Shown one piece after another: positions 48,447-56,920 of a stretch of DNA of 64,000 nucleotides (positions within the stretch are counted from its first letter, which is position 1; each line of letters starts with the position of its first letter). The notes beneath the pieces were generated by a model. The model saw nothing but the letters and a program-made list of their open reading frames with translations, ran no database searches and was not told where the DNA came from. The stretch spans positions 2,914,001 through 2,978,000 of the forward strand of contig OZ241377.1 in assembly GCA_965200615.1 (NCBI GenBank), read 5' to 3'. Source of the DNA: Bin5 sp965200615 (lineage in GTDB: Bacteria > Chloroflexota > Anaerolineae > Caldilineales > Caldilineaceae). The translations under genes were made by a program, and so were the position numbers.

Positions 48447-49370
48447 CTACAGATGACCTTGGGCCTGGGCAACGATGTCGAGGCCCACGAGGTCGCTCCA
48501 TGCCTGCAGCAGCCGCAGGGCCACGGGGCCGACTGCGCCGTCTCCAACCGGCAGGCCGTTGAACTTTGTGGCGGGCATAATGCAGTAGGGCGTACTGGTG
48601 AAGAAGGCCTCGTCGGCCGTGTAGACGTCGTAGGGCTGGAAGTCGGTGACCTGCGTGGGGATGCCGAGGACGCCGGCCAGTTCGAGGACGGTCTCGCGAG
48701 AGATGCCGGCGAGAGCGCCGCGGGCATGGGGCGTCTTGAGGATGCCGTCGGCCCAGATGAAGAAGTTGCCCCCTTTGTTCTCGGTAACGTTGCCGTCCGT
48801 ATCCAGGATTACACTCTGCGCCTGCGGGTCGACCAGCTTGACCTCTGCTTCGGCCAGGGTATATGCGAGGCGGCTGCGGTTTTTGATGCGGGCGTCGAGC
48901 GATTGCGTGGGGATGGCCCGGCTGAAGGGTGTCACGGCGTGGCAGCCCTCCGTGTAGAAGCCGGCCCAGTCACGCAGAATCATCGGCGCCGTGTTGATGA
49001 TAATGGTGGCCGGGGAGCGTTGCAGCGTGGGGTCGGCTGCGGCCGCGCCCATGCCGCGCGAGATATTGTGCACGATCCAGACATCCTCATGCGGCGGCAC
49101 GTGCGGCAGATTGGTCTCCAGCACGTTCAGCGTGACGGCGGTCATCTCGTCCGGCGACATTCCTGCGTTAATGCGGCTCACTTTGAGTGATTTGTAAAGG
49201 CGTTCGATGTGCCTGTCCAGTTTGAAGGGCTTGTGGCCGAATGTGCGGGTCGATTCGGTCACGGTGTCGCCCAGGGTGACGGCCGTGTCAAAGACCGAGA
49301 TTCTGGCCTGATCCGGCGGCAGCATCTCACCGCTGAGGTAGACGAGATGTTTGCTGGCGTCGTGTTCCAT
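48447..49370 (-). CDS. Class IV aminotransferase (branched-chain or D-amino-acid type)
   Basis: This 307-residue PLP-dependent fold-type IV aminotransferase matches IlvE, D-alanine aminotransferase and aminodeoxychorismate lyase. The Lys that binds PLP is in LDARIKNRSRLAYTLAEAE. PLP-contacting residues lie in VILDTDGNVTENKGGNFFIW (Glu and Asn) and ARGALAGISRETVLELA. The C-terminal FFTSTPYCIMPATKFNG resembles branched-chain aminotransferase. The N-terminus is LVYLSGEMLPPDQARISVFD. It might transaminate branched-chain or other 2-oxoacids. A perfect 14-base hairpin precedes the start by about 38 bases, so it is probably separated from the ABC operon by a terminator. Confidence 0.88.
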   Translation of the reverse strand: MEHDASKHLVYLSGEMLPPDQARISVFDTAVTLGDTVTESTRTFGHKPFKLDRHIERLYKSLKVSRINAGMSPDEMTAVTLNVLETNLPHVPPHEDVWIVHNISRGMGAAAADPTLQRSPATIIINTAPMILRDWAGFYTEGCHAVTPFSRAIPTQSLDARIKNRSRLAYTLAEAEVKLVDPQAQSVILDTDGNVTENKGGNFFIWADGILKTPHARGALAGISRETVLELAGVLGIPTQVTDFQPYDVYTADEAFFTSTPYCIMPATKFNGLPVGDGAVGPVALRLLQAWSDLVGLDIVAQAQGHL

Positions 49371-49407
49371 TCCTGCTGCTCTCCTTTCTGGTAGGCCCCG
49401 GATTCAA

Positions 49408-49438
49408 GACAGCGGAGCCAGCAACTGGCTCCGCTGTC
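49408..49438 (-). terminator. Perfect 14-bp hairpin after the ABC importer operon
   Basis: GACAGCGGAGCCAG pairs exactly with CTGGCTCCGCTGTC around a three-base loop. It lies about 97 bases after the stop of the substrate-binding protein gene and 38 bases before the aminotransferase start. On the minus strand it is followed by only TT, so it is either an imperfect terminator or an mRNA-stabilising hairpin. Confidence 0.6.
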
Positions 49439-49534
49439 CCTTTGCGGATTCACTCATCCGGAGCGGACGGGTCGCAAGGCTACTGTTCGGTTAAGAGAAC
49501 CGACGTACGCGCCCGCGTCCGAGATAGGCAATCT

Positions 49535-51667
49535 CTACTCGTTGATGAACCACTGCGCGGGAATGGTGGGCGTCCACTCACCTGAGATCGACCAGGTTAC
49601 CACATTGCGCAGCCGGTTGTTCACGTGGGTCAGCTGACCAAACTTGGGATCGTCGACGACGAGACCGATGGACCAGATGTTGTCCATGTGGATCTCAAAG
49701 ACTTCCCGCATCAGTGCATTGCGGGTGTCCTCGTCCGGTTCACCCAGGATCTGGTCGCGCAGCACGCGCAACTGCTTTACGTCATCCGGCGGTTCCACAC
49801 CTTCGGCGCCGTCCGTGTCCAGCCAGGCGGCCCAGTCACGGGCCCACTGCCAGCCGCGCATGGCGAAGGTATTGGCGTTCAACGTCGGGTGGACCGGGCC
49901 GCCGCCGAAGTGACCGCCGCGAGCCGAGACGTCGTGCTCGCCACTGTTGTGGCGCGTGTACCAGAGTTGACCGGCTTCCGGGGTCACGGTCGCGTTGATG
50001 CCGACCTCTGCCCAGTAGCCCTTAACCAGTTCCATCAGTTCGGGCGATTCTGAAGGCCAGGCAGTGGTAGCGGAGATGATAATCAGCAGCTCATTTCCGT
50101 CGGGCCCCAGCCGGAAGCCCTCGGCGTCGCGCTCGGTAATGCCGATTTCGTCGAGTATCTGGTTGGCGAGGTCCGGGTCATGCTGGGTCCAGGACTGGAA
50201 AAGTTCATCCTCGCCGTGATATGGCGGGCCACGCAGCGGCGCGATCTGGGAAGCGAAGACGCCACCCTTATAGATCAATTTGATGATCTCATCGCGATTA
50301 ATGGCCACGGAAAGGGCATGGCGGAATCTCTTGTCGTTATACAACTGCCGCTTGGCTTCGTCGTCGATGGTGTAGTTGAACATGATGTTGCCGTAGGCGT
50401 TGGGCATCCAGTTGGCATAGGCGAAGCGGAAGTTGCCACTTTCCCTGTTTTCAGACAGGACCGGAATGTTGGCAGTGCCCAGGCCGCGTACGAAGTCCAG
50501 TTCACCGGCGATGGTCTTCAACAGAGCGGCTTCGGCGTCAGCAACGCGAATTTCGTGTATCTCATCAATGTAAGGCAGCTGGTTTCCGGCGGTGTCCACC
50601 TTCCAGAAGTAGGGGTTGCGAACATATACTTCGACCGGATTGGGCGGTACGGTGGTCGGAAGCCAGGCTGCCAGGCTCGGCTTGTCGACGTTGACGCTTC
50701 CGTTCTTCTGTCCGAACAGGTCCATCCAGTTGTCGAAGCCGCCCTCTTCCATCATCCCTTCAATTTCAGCCATTTCGGCGTAGTCGGGATGGAACCTGGA
50801 CAGGTAGTGCTTCGGGCTGGTGGTCGGTCCGGAGCGCGGTCCGCCCCAGCTTCCCAGGTAGGTGGGGAAGAGTGCGTAGGACTTGGCGAACGAGAACTGG
50901 ACCGTGAAGTCGTCAATCATCGCCAGTTCGGCCATTTCGCCGCCGCGGCTCAGCAGAGTAGGCGGTGACGGTGTCAACTCCTCGTTGAGGATGATATCCT
51001 CCCACCAGAACATGACGTCGTTGGCGGTGAAGGGCTCACCGTCGCTCCACTTAATGCCTTTACGCAGGTTGATGGTCAGCTGGGTATGGTCGTCGTTCCA
51101 GGACCAGCCTTCGGCCACGTTGGGAACGATCACGCCCTTGGGTGAATGGAGGGTCAGAGGTTCAATTACCCACCATCCCATTTCTCCCATGGCTCGCTGA
51201 CCGCCGACGGTCTTGCGCAGCGCGCCGCCATACTTGCCAACTGCCTCTTCAGGCTTGATGACGATGGGGTTAATCGGCAGCCGTTCCTCGACAGGGGGAA
51301 GGCTGCCGCTGGCGACCATTTCGGCAAGAGCAGGCGCCTCCTGGTAAGAGTCGATGCCTCCGGCGTCGGCCGGCGTGTTGTAGACTTCGCTCTGTACTTC
51401 GCGCTCACCTGCTCCGGCGGGCGGGTCGGTGAGCACAGGGCCTGTTATTGTGGTCGCCTCTGACGAGGATGACTCATCGGCGGCGGGCGCAGATTCTTCG
51501 GCTGCAGGCGCGGCCTCTTCGCTGGCGGCCGACTCGTCGGCGGCGCCGCATGCGGCCAACAGCAAGGAAAGGATGATCAGGAAAGGAACGAGTCTGGAGA
51601 CACCCTTTGCCAGCCTGGCGCCGACGGAGGCGCCATCGTTCTGAGAGGGAAGTTTGCGACGGGACAC
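49535..51667 (-). CDS. ABC transporter substrate-binding lipoprotein, family 5 (peptide/oligosaccharide type)
   Basis: This family 5 extracellular solute-binding protein is a lipoprotein of about 710 residues. I prefer the GTG at 51667 (VSRRKLPSQNDG), with an AAGGAG ribosome site seven bases upstream. An ATG at 51715 adds 16 residues without one. A signal peptide with lipobox LLAACG places the lipidated Cys near residue 40, followed by a Glu/Ala/Ser-rich linker. The binding domain has characteristic VAEGWSWNDDHTQLTINLRKGI and WSDGEPFTANDVMFWWED. It ends in GEWTPTIPAQWFINE. These proteins capture peptides, nickel or oligosaccharides outside the membrane. It is the last gene of the complete importer set, 158 bases after the ATPase genes, and may be made in excess through its own promoter. 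Confidence 0.9.
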   Translation of the reverse strand: MSRRKLPSQNDGASVGARLAKGVSRLVPFLIILSLLLAACGAADESAASEEAAPAAEESAPAADESSSSEATTITGPVLTDPPAGAGEREVQSEVYNTPADAGGIDSYQEAPALAEMVASGSLPPVEERLPINPIVIKPEEAVGKYGGALRKTVGGQRAMGEMGWWVIEPLTLHSPKGVIVPNVAEGWSWNDDHTQLTINLRKGIKWSDGEPFTANDVMFWWEDIILNEELTPSPPTLLSRGGEMAELAMIDDFTVQFSFAKSYALFPTYLGSWGGPRSGPTTSPKHYLSRFHPDYAEMAEIEGMMEEGGFDNWMDLFGQKNGSVNVDKPSLAAWLPTTVPPNPVEVYVRNPYFWKVDTAGNQLPYIDEIHEIRVADAEAALLKTIAGELDFVRGLGTANIPVLSENRESGNFRFAYANWMPNAYGNIMFNYTIDDEAKRQLYNDKRFRHALSVAINRDEIIKLIYKGGVFASQIAPLRGPPYHGEDELFQSWTQHDPDLANQILDEIGITERDAEGFRLGPDGNELLIIISATTAWPSESPELMELVKGYWAEVGINATVTPEAGQLWYTRHNSGEHDVSARGGHFGGGPVHPTLNANTFAMRGWQWARDWAAWLDTDGAEGVEPPDDVKQLRVLRDQILGEPDEDTRNALMREVFEIHMDNIWSIGLVVDDPKFGQLTHVNNRLRNVVTWSISGEWTPTIPAQWFINE

Positions 51668-51825
51668 AGTTTTGCTCCTTTTGCGTGAAAGATAACGTTT
51701 GCGAAACTCAGTCATTTTGTGAAATGTGCGCCTCCTGTTTTCTCATTGATGTCTTGCCAGTGGCGAAGGCAAGGGAAATTATGTCGTCAGGCAGCAGTTA
51801 CCTCGTAAACAGAAAATGCAGTCGA

Positions 51826-52965
51826 TCACTGCGCCGAGCTGCGAACGCCTTGCAGGTCCAGTTCCTCGGCGAAGTGACAGCGCACGAAGTGGGGCTGGAT
51901 GCCGTTCGCGCCTGCCAGATCGATTAGCGGGGGCTCTTCGATGCTGCAGATGTCCTGGACATAAGGACAGCGGGGATGAAACGTGCAGCCGGTCGGCACA
52001 TTGGACGGGTCGGCCACATCGCCCTCCAGAATGATACGCTCCCGGCGTCGGCCGGCCTTTCCGGTCTCTACCACGGGCACAGCCGAAAGCAGGGCTTCGG
52101 TATAGGGATGCCGGGGCCGCCGGAAGATCGAATCGGTACGTCCGAGTTCTACGATTTGGCCTACATACATCACCGAGACCCGGTCGCTCAGGTATTCGAC
52201 CACTGACAGGTTATGGGTAATGAACAGATAGGTAAGATGGAGTTCAGATTGCAGTTCTTTGAGCAGGCTGAGAATCTGGGCCTGCACGGAAACATCCAGC
52301 GCCGAAACCGGTTCGTCTGCGACGACGAAGTCCGGGTCAAGGGCGAGGGCGCGGGCAATCGCAATGCGTTGGCGCTGCCCGCCGCTGAAGGCGTGGGGAT
52401 AGCGCCGCATGTAGGTTGGATCCAGGCGAACGCTGTGCAGAAGCTGGGCCACCCTTTCTTCCAGTTCCCGGCGGCCGCTGATCAACTTACGAGTGACAAA
52501 TGGCTCGCCGATGATCTCAAGGACGGTGAGACGCGGGTTAAGAGAGGAGAAGGGATCCTGGAATATCATTCCCATATGTTGCTGCACTGAGCGCAAATCC
52601 GACTTGGTCAGTGCGGTAATTTCGATCTCTTCGCCATCGCGTTTGCGGAACAGGACAGAACCGCCGGAAGGCTCAATGGCCCTCATCACGCAACGGCCGG
52701 TAGTGGTCTTGCCGCAGCCGCTTTCACCGACCAGCGCAAGCGTCTCGCCCCGAGCGACATGAAAGCTGACGTCATCCACCGCTTTCACCTCGCCGACCTG
52801 GCGGCGGAAAAAACCGCGAAGGACGGGGAAGTACTTGCGCAGTTCGTTCACTACGAGAACATTGTCAGTTTGGGCAGGATTGCTGCCGTCTGCCCCGCGG
52901 TGAGGGTCCGGCGAGGCTTCGGGGGCAGCATTCACATCGTTATGAACAGCATCTGCTTGTGCCAT
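51826..52965 (-). CDS. Oligopeptide-type ABC transporter ATP-binding protein (OppF-like)
   Basis: This 379-residue ATPase of the importer carries a Walker A GESGCGKTT, an ABC signature HAFSGGQRQR and Walker B FVVADEPVSALDVS. It also has the OppD/OppF C-terminal region with GCTFHPRCPYV, thought to bind a Fe-S cluster or zinc in this subfamily. The N-terminal 30 residues are acidic and variable. I chose the ATG at 52965 (MAQADAVHND), whose AGGAC ribosome site is well spaced; a second ATG 18 bases upstream is less likely. It overlaps the end of the OppD-like gene and powers transport through the two permeases encoded upstream. Confidence 0.9.
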   Translation of the reverse strand: MAQADAVHNDVNAAPEASPDPHRGADGSNPAQTDNVLVVNELRKYFPVLRGFFRRQVGEVKAVDDVSFHVARGETLALVGESGCGKTTTGRCVMRAIEPSGGSVLFRKRDGEEIEITALTKSDLRSVQQHMGMIFQDPFSSLNPRLTVLEIIGEPFVTRKLISGRRELEERVAQLLHSVRLDPTYMRRYPHAFSGGQRQRIAIARALALDPDFVVADEPVSALDVSVQAQILSLLKELQSELHLTYLFITHNLSVVEYLSDRVSVMYVGQIVELGRTDSIFRRPRHPYTEALLSAVPVVETGKAGRRRERIILEGDVADPSNVPTGCTFHPRCPYVQDICSIEEPPLIDLAGANGIQPHFVRCHFAEELDLQGVRSSAQ

Positions 52966-52969
52966 GATT

Positions 52970-53971
52970 TCAGTCCTGGACATACAGATGACAGCGCACG
53001 CGATGTCCGCCCGCCAGCTCGATCTGGGGTGGCAGGTGGACGTCGCAGACATCGGGCATGAACTCCGGACAGCGGGGATGGAAGGGACACCCCGCCGGCC
53101 GGCGATAGGGGCTAGGTACGGAACCGGTGATGGGGTCGAGCTCCTGGCTGTGGCCTTCGCCCAGCTCCGGCACCGAGCGCAGCAGGCCCACCGTGTATGG
53201 ATGCTTGGGCTCGCGAAAAACGACGTCAGCCGGCGCGCTTTCCACATCCTTGCCCAGGTACATGATCATTACACGATCACATAGTTCGGAGATGACGGCC
53301 AGGTCGTGCGTGATGACGATCAGCGCCATTCCCATGTCCCGCTGCAGGTCCTTCATCAACTCCAGAACCTGGGCCTGAATCGTCACATCCACCGCCGTAG
53401 TCGGTTCGTCCGCGATCAGGAGAGCCGGATGGCAGGAGAGGGCCATGGCAATCATTGCCCGCTGGCGCATGCCGCCGCTAAGGGCGAAGGGGTATGCGTC
53501 AATCGTCTGCTCCGGCTTGGGCATTCCTACCCTTTGCAGCATTTCGATTGCCCGCTCCCGCGCTTCGTTCTGACTGCAATCCTGATGCAGGCGAATGACC
53601 TCGGTAATCTGATTTCCGATCGTGTAGACCATGCTGAAGGCCGCCATCGGCTCCTGGAAGACCATGGCGATCTCCCCGCCTCTGATCTGGCGGATCTCCT
53701 GCCCGCGATCGTCCAGCTGCACCAGATCGACCGACTCGCCGTTCTGGAATAGAGAAATCTCTCCCATTACGATTTTGCCGTTCTTGGGCACAATTCTCAG
53801 GATCGATTGGGCGGTGACACTCTTGCCGCAGCCACTCTCACCGGCGATGCCCAGGGCCTCGCCAGCGTGAATGTCGAAGGAGACGCCATCGACGGCTTCC
53901 AGGATCCCCTCCTGGGAGAAGAAATGGGTGGCCAGATTATCTACACTGAGGAGGAGCGGCGCTTGGGTCAT
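52970..53971 (-). CDS. Oligopeptide-type ABC transporter ATP-binding protein (OppD-like)
   Basis: This 333-residue ATPase begins MTQAPLLLSVDNLATHFFSQ. It has Walker A GESGCGKSVTAQS, the ABC signature FALSGGMRQRA, and Walker B LLIADEPTTAVDVT. The oligopeptide C-terminal extension carries GCPFHPRCPEFMP. It pairs with the OppF-like protein to hydrolyse ATP and drive import. The ATG at 53971 is 21 bases after the stop of the second permease gene; in-frame sequence further upstream runs through that gene. The region is a tight B-C-D-F-A set on the minus strand. Confidence 0.9.
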   Translation of the reverse strand: MTQAPLLLSVDNLATHFFSQEGILEAVDGVSFDIHAGEALGIAGESGCGKSVTAQSILRIVPKNGKIVMGEISLFQNGESVDLVQLDDRGQEIRQIRGGEIAMVFQEPMAAFSMVYTIGNQITEVIRLHQDCSQNEARERAIEMLQRVGMPKPEQTIDAYPFALSGGMRQRAMIAMALSCHPALLIADEPTTAVDVTIQAQVLELMKDLQRDMGMALIVITHDLAVISELCDRVMIMYLGKDVESAPADVVFREPKHPYTVGLLRSVPELGEGHSQELDPITGSVPSPYRRPAGCPFHPRCPEFMPDVCDVHLPPQIELAGGHRVRCHLYVQD

Positions 53972-53991
53972 GTTACAGGTTCGCGGTCCGT

Positions 53992-55131
53992 CTAGATGGA
54001 TGAATAGGGGTCGGCGGCGTCGCGCAGGCCGTCGCCGACAAAGTTGAAGCAGAGTATGGCGATGATGACGAACAGACCCGGGGAAAGCAGCCAGGGAGAG
54101 TCGGCCAGCACGATGATCCGCTGGGCGTCTTTGAGCAGCACGCCCCAGCTGATGGCCGGATTTTGCAGGCCCAGCCCGATAAAGCTCAGCGCGGTCTCTC
54201 CCAGAATCATGCTGGGGACGCTCAGAGTCAGCGATGCGATTATGTGACTGGTGAAGGAGGGCAGCATGTGCTTGAAGATGACCCGCGCCTCGTTCGAACC
54301 GTTGAGCTGGGCGGCCATCACATATTCCTCCTCGCGCAAGGACATGAACTTGCCGCGCACGACGCGCGCCAGCCCTGTCCAGCCGACCAGCGATAGGATG
54401 ACGACGATGCCGAAGTAGATCTGTACGACCGTCCAAGTTGGTGGGAGCGCCACACTCAGCGCCATCCACAGCGGCAGAGTGGGAATCGAGCGTAGAAACT
54501 CAATAATGCGCTGGATGACCAGGTCGGTGACACCGCCGAAATAACCGGAGAAGCCGCCCATTATGACGCCGATCACGAAGCTGATGGCGATGCCCAACAG
54601 GCCGACGGACAGCGAGATGCGGCCGCCGAAGATGATGCGAGAGAGCAGGTCGCGCCCCATTTTGTCGGTGCCGATCAGGAAAAACGTTCCCTCCTCAACA
54701 CCGACGAGATGAATGTTACTCTCGAACAGGCCCCACAGTTTGTATGGATCGCCGCGTACGAACAGCTTGACAGGGAATTTCTGGGTTGTATCCAACTCCC
54801 AAGTGGTCCTGAAGGTGTTTTCGTCCATCTTGGAAGTCATGCCGTAGACGAAGGGGCGCAACTGAAATCTGCCTTCATCGAAGAAGCGGAGCCGCTGCGG
54901 CGGCATGAACATATAGTCTGTGTCGTGGTGGGCGGGGTCGTAGGGAGAGAGGAACTCGGCGAAGATCGCGAAGAGATAGAAGATCGCTATCAATACCAAC
55001 GAAACGACCGCTACCTTGTGCCTCAGGAACTTCCAGCGGATCAGTTGCCACTGGGTAGCGACCGACAGCTCCTCTTCGCTGGTGTCCACCGCGGTGTTGC
55101 TCGTCTGGATCTTTTCTTCAATTACGGCCAT
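53992..55131 (-). CDS. ABC transporter permease (OppC/DppC-like) with long periplasmic insertion
   Basis: This 379-residue membrane permease has an N-terminal cytoplasmic segment and a first helix (VVSLVLIAIFYLFAIFAEFL). A roughly 130-residue extracytoplasmic insertion follows, with PPQRLRFFDEGRFQLRPFVY, before the conserved TM domain. That domain bears GTDKMGRDLLSRIIFGGR and the EAA loop RVVRGKFMSLREEEYVMAAQ, which couples to the ATPases. The insertion is larger than in E. coli OppC and is also present in the second copy at 59113-60276. It could form a docking surface for the substrate-binding lipoprotein. The ATG at 55131 is 69 bases after the OppB-like stop. Confidence 0.9.
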   Translation of the reverse strand: MAVIEEKIQTSNTAVDTSEEELSVATQWQLIRWKFLRHKVAVVSLVLIAIFYLFAIFAEFLSPYDPAHHDTDYMFMPPQRLRFFDEGRFQLRPFVYGMTSKMDENTFRTTWELDTTQKFPVKLFVRGDPYKLWGLFESNIHLVGVEEGTFFLIGTDKMGRDLLSRIIFGGRISLSVGLLGIAISFVIGVIMGGFSGYFGGVTDLVIQRIIEFLRSIPTLPLWMALSVALPPTWTVVQIYFGIVVILSLVGWTGLARVVRGKFMSLREEEYVMAAQLNGSNEARVIFKHMLPSFTSHIIASLTLSVPSMILGETALSFIGLGLQNPAISWGVLLKDAQRIIVLADSPWLLSPGLFVIIAILCFNFVGDGLRDAADPYSSI

Positions 55132-55200
55132 AGCAGTTCTACCAGTCTATTAGGGCCTACACATTTGAGTTCGAAGGCGTTCCTCACCCGAACTTAAGAC

Positions 55201-56187
55201 TCAGATGGCGCCGCGAATGCGTGGATCGAGCCATGCGAGCACGATATCGGAAAGCAGCGTGCCCACCAGCGTGAGCGTGCTCAGAATCATAACGACACTT
55301 CCTGCCAGAAACATGTCCTGGCTGAGCAGCGCGCCCACAAACAGGGGCGCGATTGTGGGCAGGCCCAGTACCAAGGAGGCCAGCAGTTCGCCGTTGACCA
55401 GGGTAGGCAGCGTCCAGCCGATGGTGCTGGCGACCGGGTTCATAGCGATACGGAACGGGTATTTGACGAGCAGCTTGCCCTCAGACAGTCCCTTTGAACG
55501 GGCCACCATTACATAGGGCCGTTCCAGTTCATCCAGCAGATTGGCGCGCATGACGCGGATCAGGCCGGCCGTGCCGGCGGTGCCGACAACCAGCGCCGGC
55601 AGCCAGAGGTGCTTCAAGAGGTCGATGAACTTGGCGAAACTCCATGGCTCAATCAGATATTCGTCGGAAAAAAGGCCGACCGCCACATTGCCGGTGGCGA
55701 CAAAGTAGTACCACAGAATCAGGAGGGCGAGCAGAAAGTTGGGCGTCGCCAGTCCGATGAAACCGATCAGTGTGAAGAAATAGTCCCCGAGCGAGTATTG
55801 ACGGGTGGCGGAATAAAGGCCAATCGGGATCGCGATTGCGTAGGCAAGGAAAAAGGAGGCGACCGAGATGGCAAGACTCCAGGGCAGACGGTCGGCGATG
55901 AGTTTGCTGACGGGTTGGTTCCATTCCAGTGAGCGGCCCAGGTTTCCCTGCATTATGTTGCCGAGCCAGCGGAAATAACGCACGTAGGTGGGCGCATCCA
56001 GTCCGTAGCGTTTGCGCAGCGATGCGATTTCCGCGGGGTCGACCGCCTCCTGCTCCTGCAAGAGTGCATTCACATAGGAGTCCATGAAATCACCCGGCGG
56101 CGCCTCAATGATGGCGAAAGAGATGACAGAGACGACAAACAGGGTGGGCACCATCAGGAGGATGCGGCGAAGGATAAATGACCACAT
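55201..56187 (-). CDS. ABC transporter permease (OppB/DppB-like)
   Basis: This 328-residue permease begins MWSFILRRILLMVPTLFVVS. It has six transmembrane segments, with IEAPPGDFMDSYVNALLQEQ in the first extracytoplasmic loop, IGFIGLATPNFLLALLILWY in the core, and the EAA motif region RANLLDELERPYVMVARSKG. It forms the pore with the OppC-like partner. It is the first intact gene of the complete importer operon, 12 bases after the end of the decayed sialidase-like sequence, so the promoter upstream of that remnant probably still drives it. It is about 50 percent identical by eye to the permease at 58065-59054. Confidence 0.9.
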   Translation of the reverse strand: MWSFILRRILLMVPTLFVVSVISFAIIEAPPGDFMDSYVNALLQEQEAVDPAEIASLRKRYGLDAPTYVRYFRWLGNIMQGNLGRSLEWNQPVSKLIADRLPWSLAISVASFFLAYAIAIPIGLYSATRQYSLGDYFFTLIGFIGLATPNFLLALLILWYYFVATGNVAVGLFSDEYLIEPWSFAKFIDLLKHLWLPALVVGTAGTAGLIRVMRANLLDELERPYVMVARSKGLSEGKLLVKYPFRIAMNPVASTIGWTLPTLVNGELLASLVLGLPTIAPLFVGALLSQDMFLAGSVVMILSTLTLVGTLLSDIVLAWLDPRIRGAI

Positions 56188-56199
56188 TTTCGGAATTGA

Positions 56200-56691
56200 T
56201 CAGGTGTCAGTGTTTTTCAAGTGTAGCCAGATGTAATGGCCGTGCGTGCCGTCCAAAATGCGCGGGCCGCGCCAGTTTTCGCCGTCTTCGCTTCAGGCGC
56301 AGAAACCGAGGTGATCGTTTACGTCTCTGTCCTCGGCGTTACCGGGCGTCACCCACCAGGCGCCGGTATAGACGAACAACTTGTTGTCGAAGACCAGAAA
56401 GTGCGGGTCTCTGACATCCCGATTGGGTACGCCGAAGGTATGGACCTGCTTTCAGTCGGTTCCATCGGCGCTTGACAGCACAATAATGCGCGACGTGGTG
56501 AAGAGCATGTGGCCGTCGGGGCAGTTGCGGAACGTCAGATACAGGCGATCACCGAACCGGCACATTTCCGTGAAGGCATTATGATTGCCGTCATTGAACA
56601 GTTGACGTACGGAACTGACTCGGATGGAGGGCACGAAAGCGGCTCTTGTGGGAATATACAAGTTCTGGTCTGAGGACTGCGACCGACGCAT
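56200..56691 (-). pseudogene. Truncated sialidase/BNR-repeat-like gene with two Trp-to-TGA changes
   Basis: On the minus strand, 164 codons read FNDGNHNAFTEMCRFGDRLY, IIVLSSADGTD, HTFGVPNRDVRDPHFLVF, FVYTGAWWVTPGN, SEDGENWRGPRILDG and GHYIWL. These are recognisable as the N-terminal half of a sialidase/neuraminidase-type beta-propeller with Asp-box motifs. The frame has TGA at 56452-56454 and 56293-56295. Each TGA stands where the Asp-box or its flank expects Trp (GTD-W and CA-W-SEDG), and no frameshift intervenes. It ends at a TGA at 56200, just before the OppB-like gene, without the C-terminal half. A strong promoter and operator lie immediately upstream. Confidence 0.75.
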
Positions 56692-56695
56692 TGGC

Positions 56696-56708
56696 CTGAC
56701 AGTGTCAG
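56696..56708. promoter_or_regulatory. Palindrome at the start point of the importer promoter
   Basis: CTGACA and TGTCAG flank a single base, directly downstream of the -10 box. The predicted start point (near 56703) falls at its centre, as in many repressor operators. Confidence 0.6.
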
Positions 56709-56709
56709 C

Positions 56710-56737
56710 ATTATAGGGAAGTTTGGACAGTTGTCAA
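56710..56737 (-). promoter_or_regulatory. Consensus sigma-70 promoter ahead of the sialidase remnant and ABC operon
   Basis: On the minus strand TTGACA (56732-56737) and TATAAT (56710-56715), both perfect consensus, are 16 bases apart. Transcription would run through the decayed gene into the OppB-like gene, 500 bases downstream. Confidence 0.8.
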
Positions 56738-56920
56738 ACGCGCGATGCAGGAGGGTGACGGATCTGCCGCAGTGGCAGGATTGGGAGAGGATCGGTACTT
56801 CCTACTCCTGCGGGGCGCTCTTGGACTTGACCGGTTTAGACTCATATCCGAAAATTGGGGGTGGCAGATTGCCCATGAGCGGTCCGACAGATGGAGAGTT
56901 TTCTGTTCTCGTCAAAACCT

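Larger units (their letters stand above)
56692..56920. other. Upstream region of the sialidase remnant and end of the hypothetical gene
   Basis: With the remnant at 56200-56691 this fills the gap from 56188 to 56920. It holds the consensus promoter and palindrome listed separately. I see no coding potential in it. Confidence 0.5.

Noticed and set aside
56200..56691. Reading the sialidase-like sequence as a gene in which UGA encodes Trp
   Set aside because: Many intact genes in the window end at TGA, so a genome-wide UGA-Trp code is not supported. Pseudogene is the simpler explanation.
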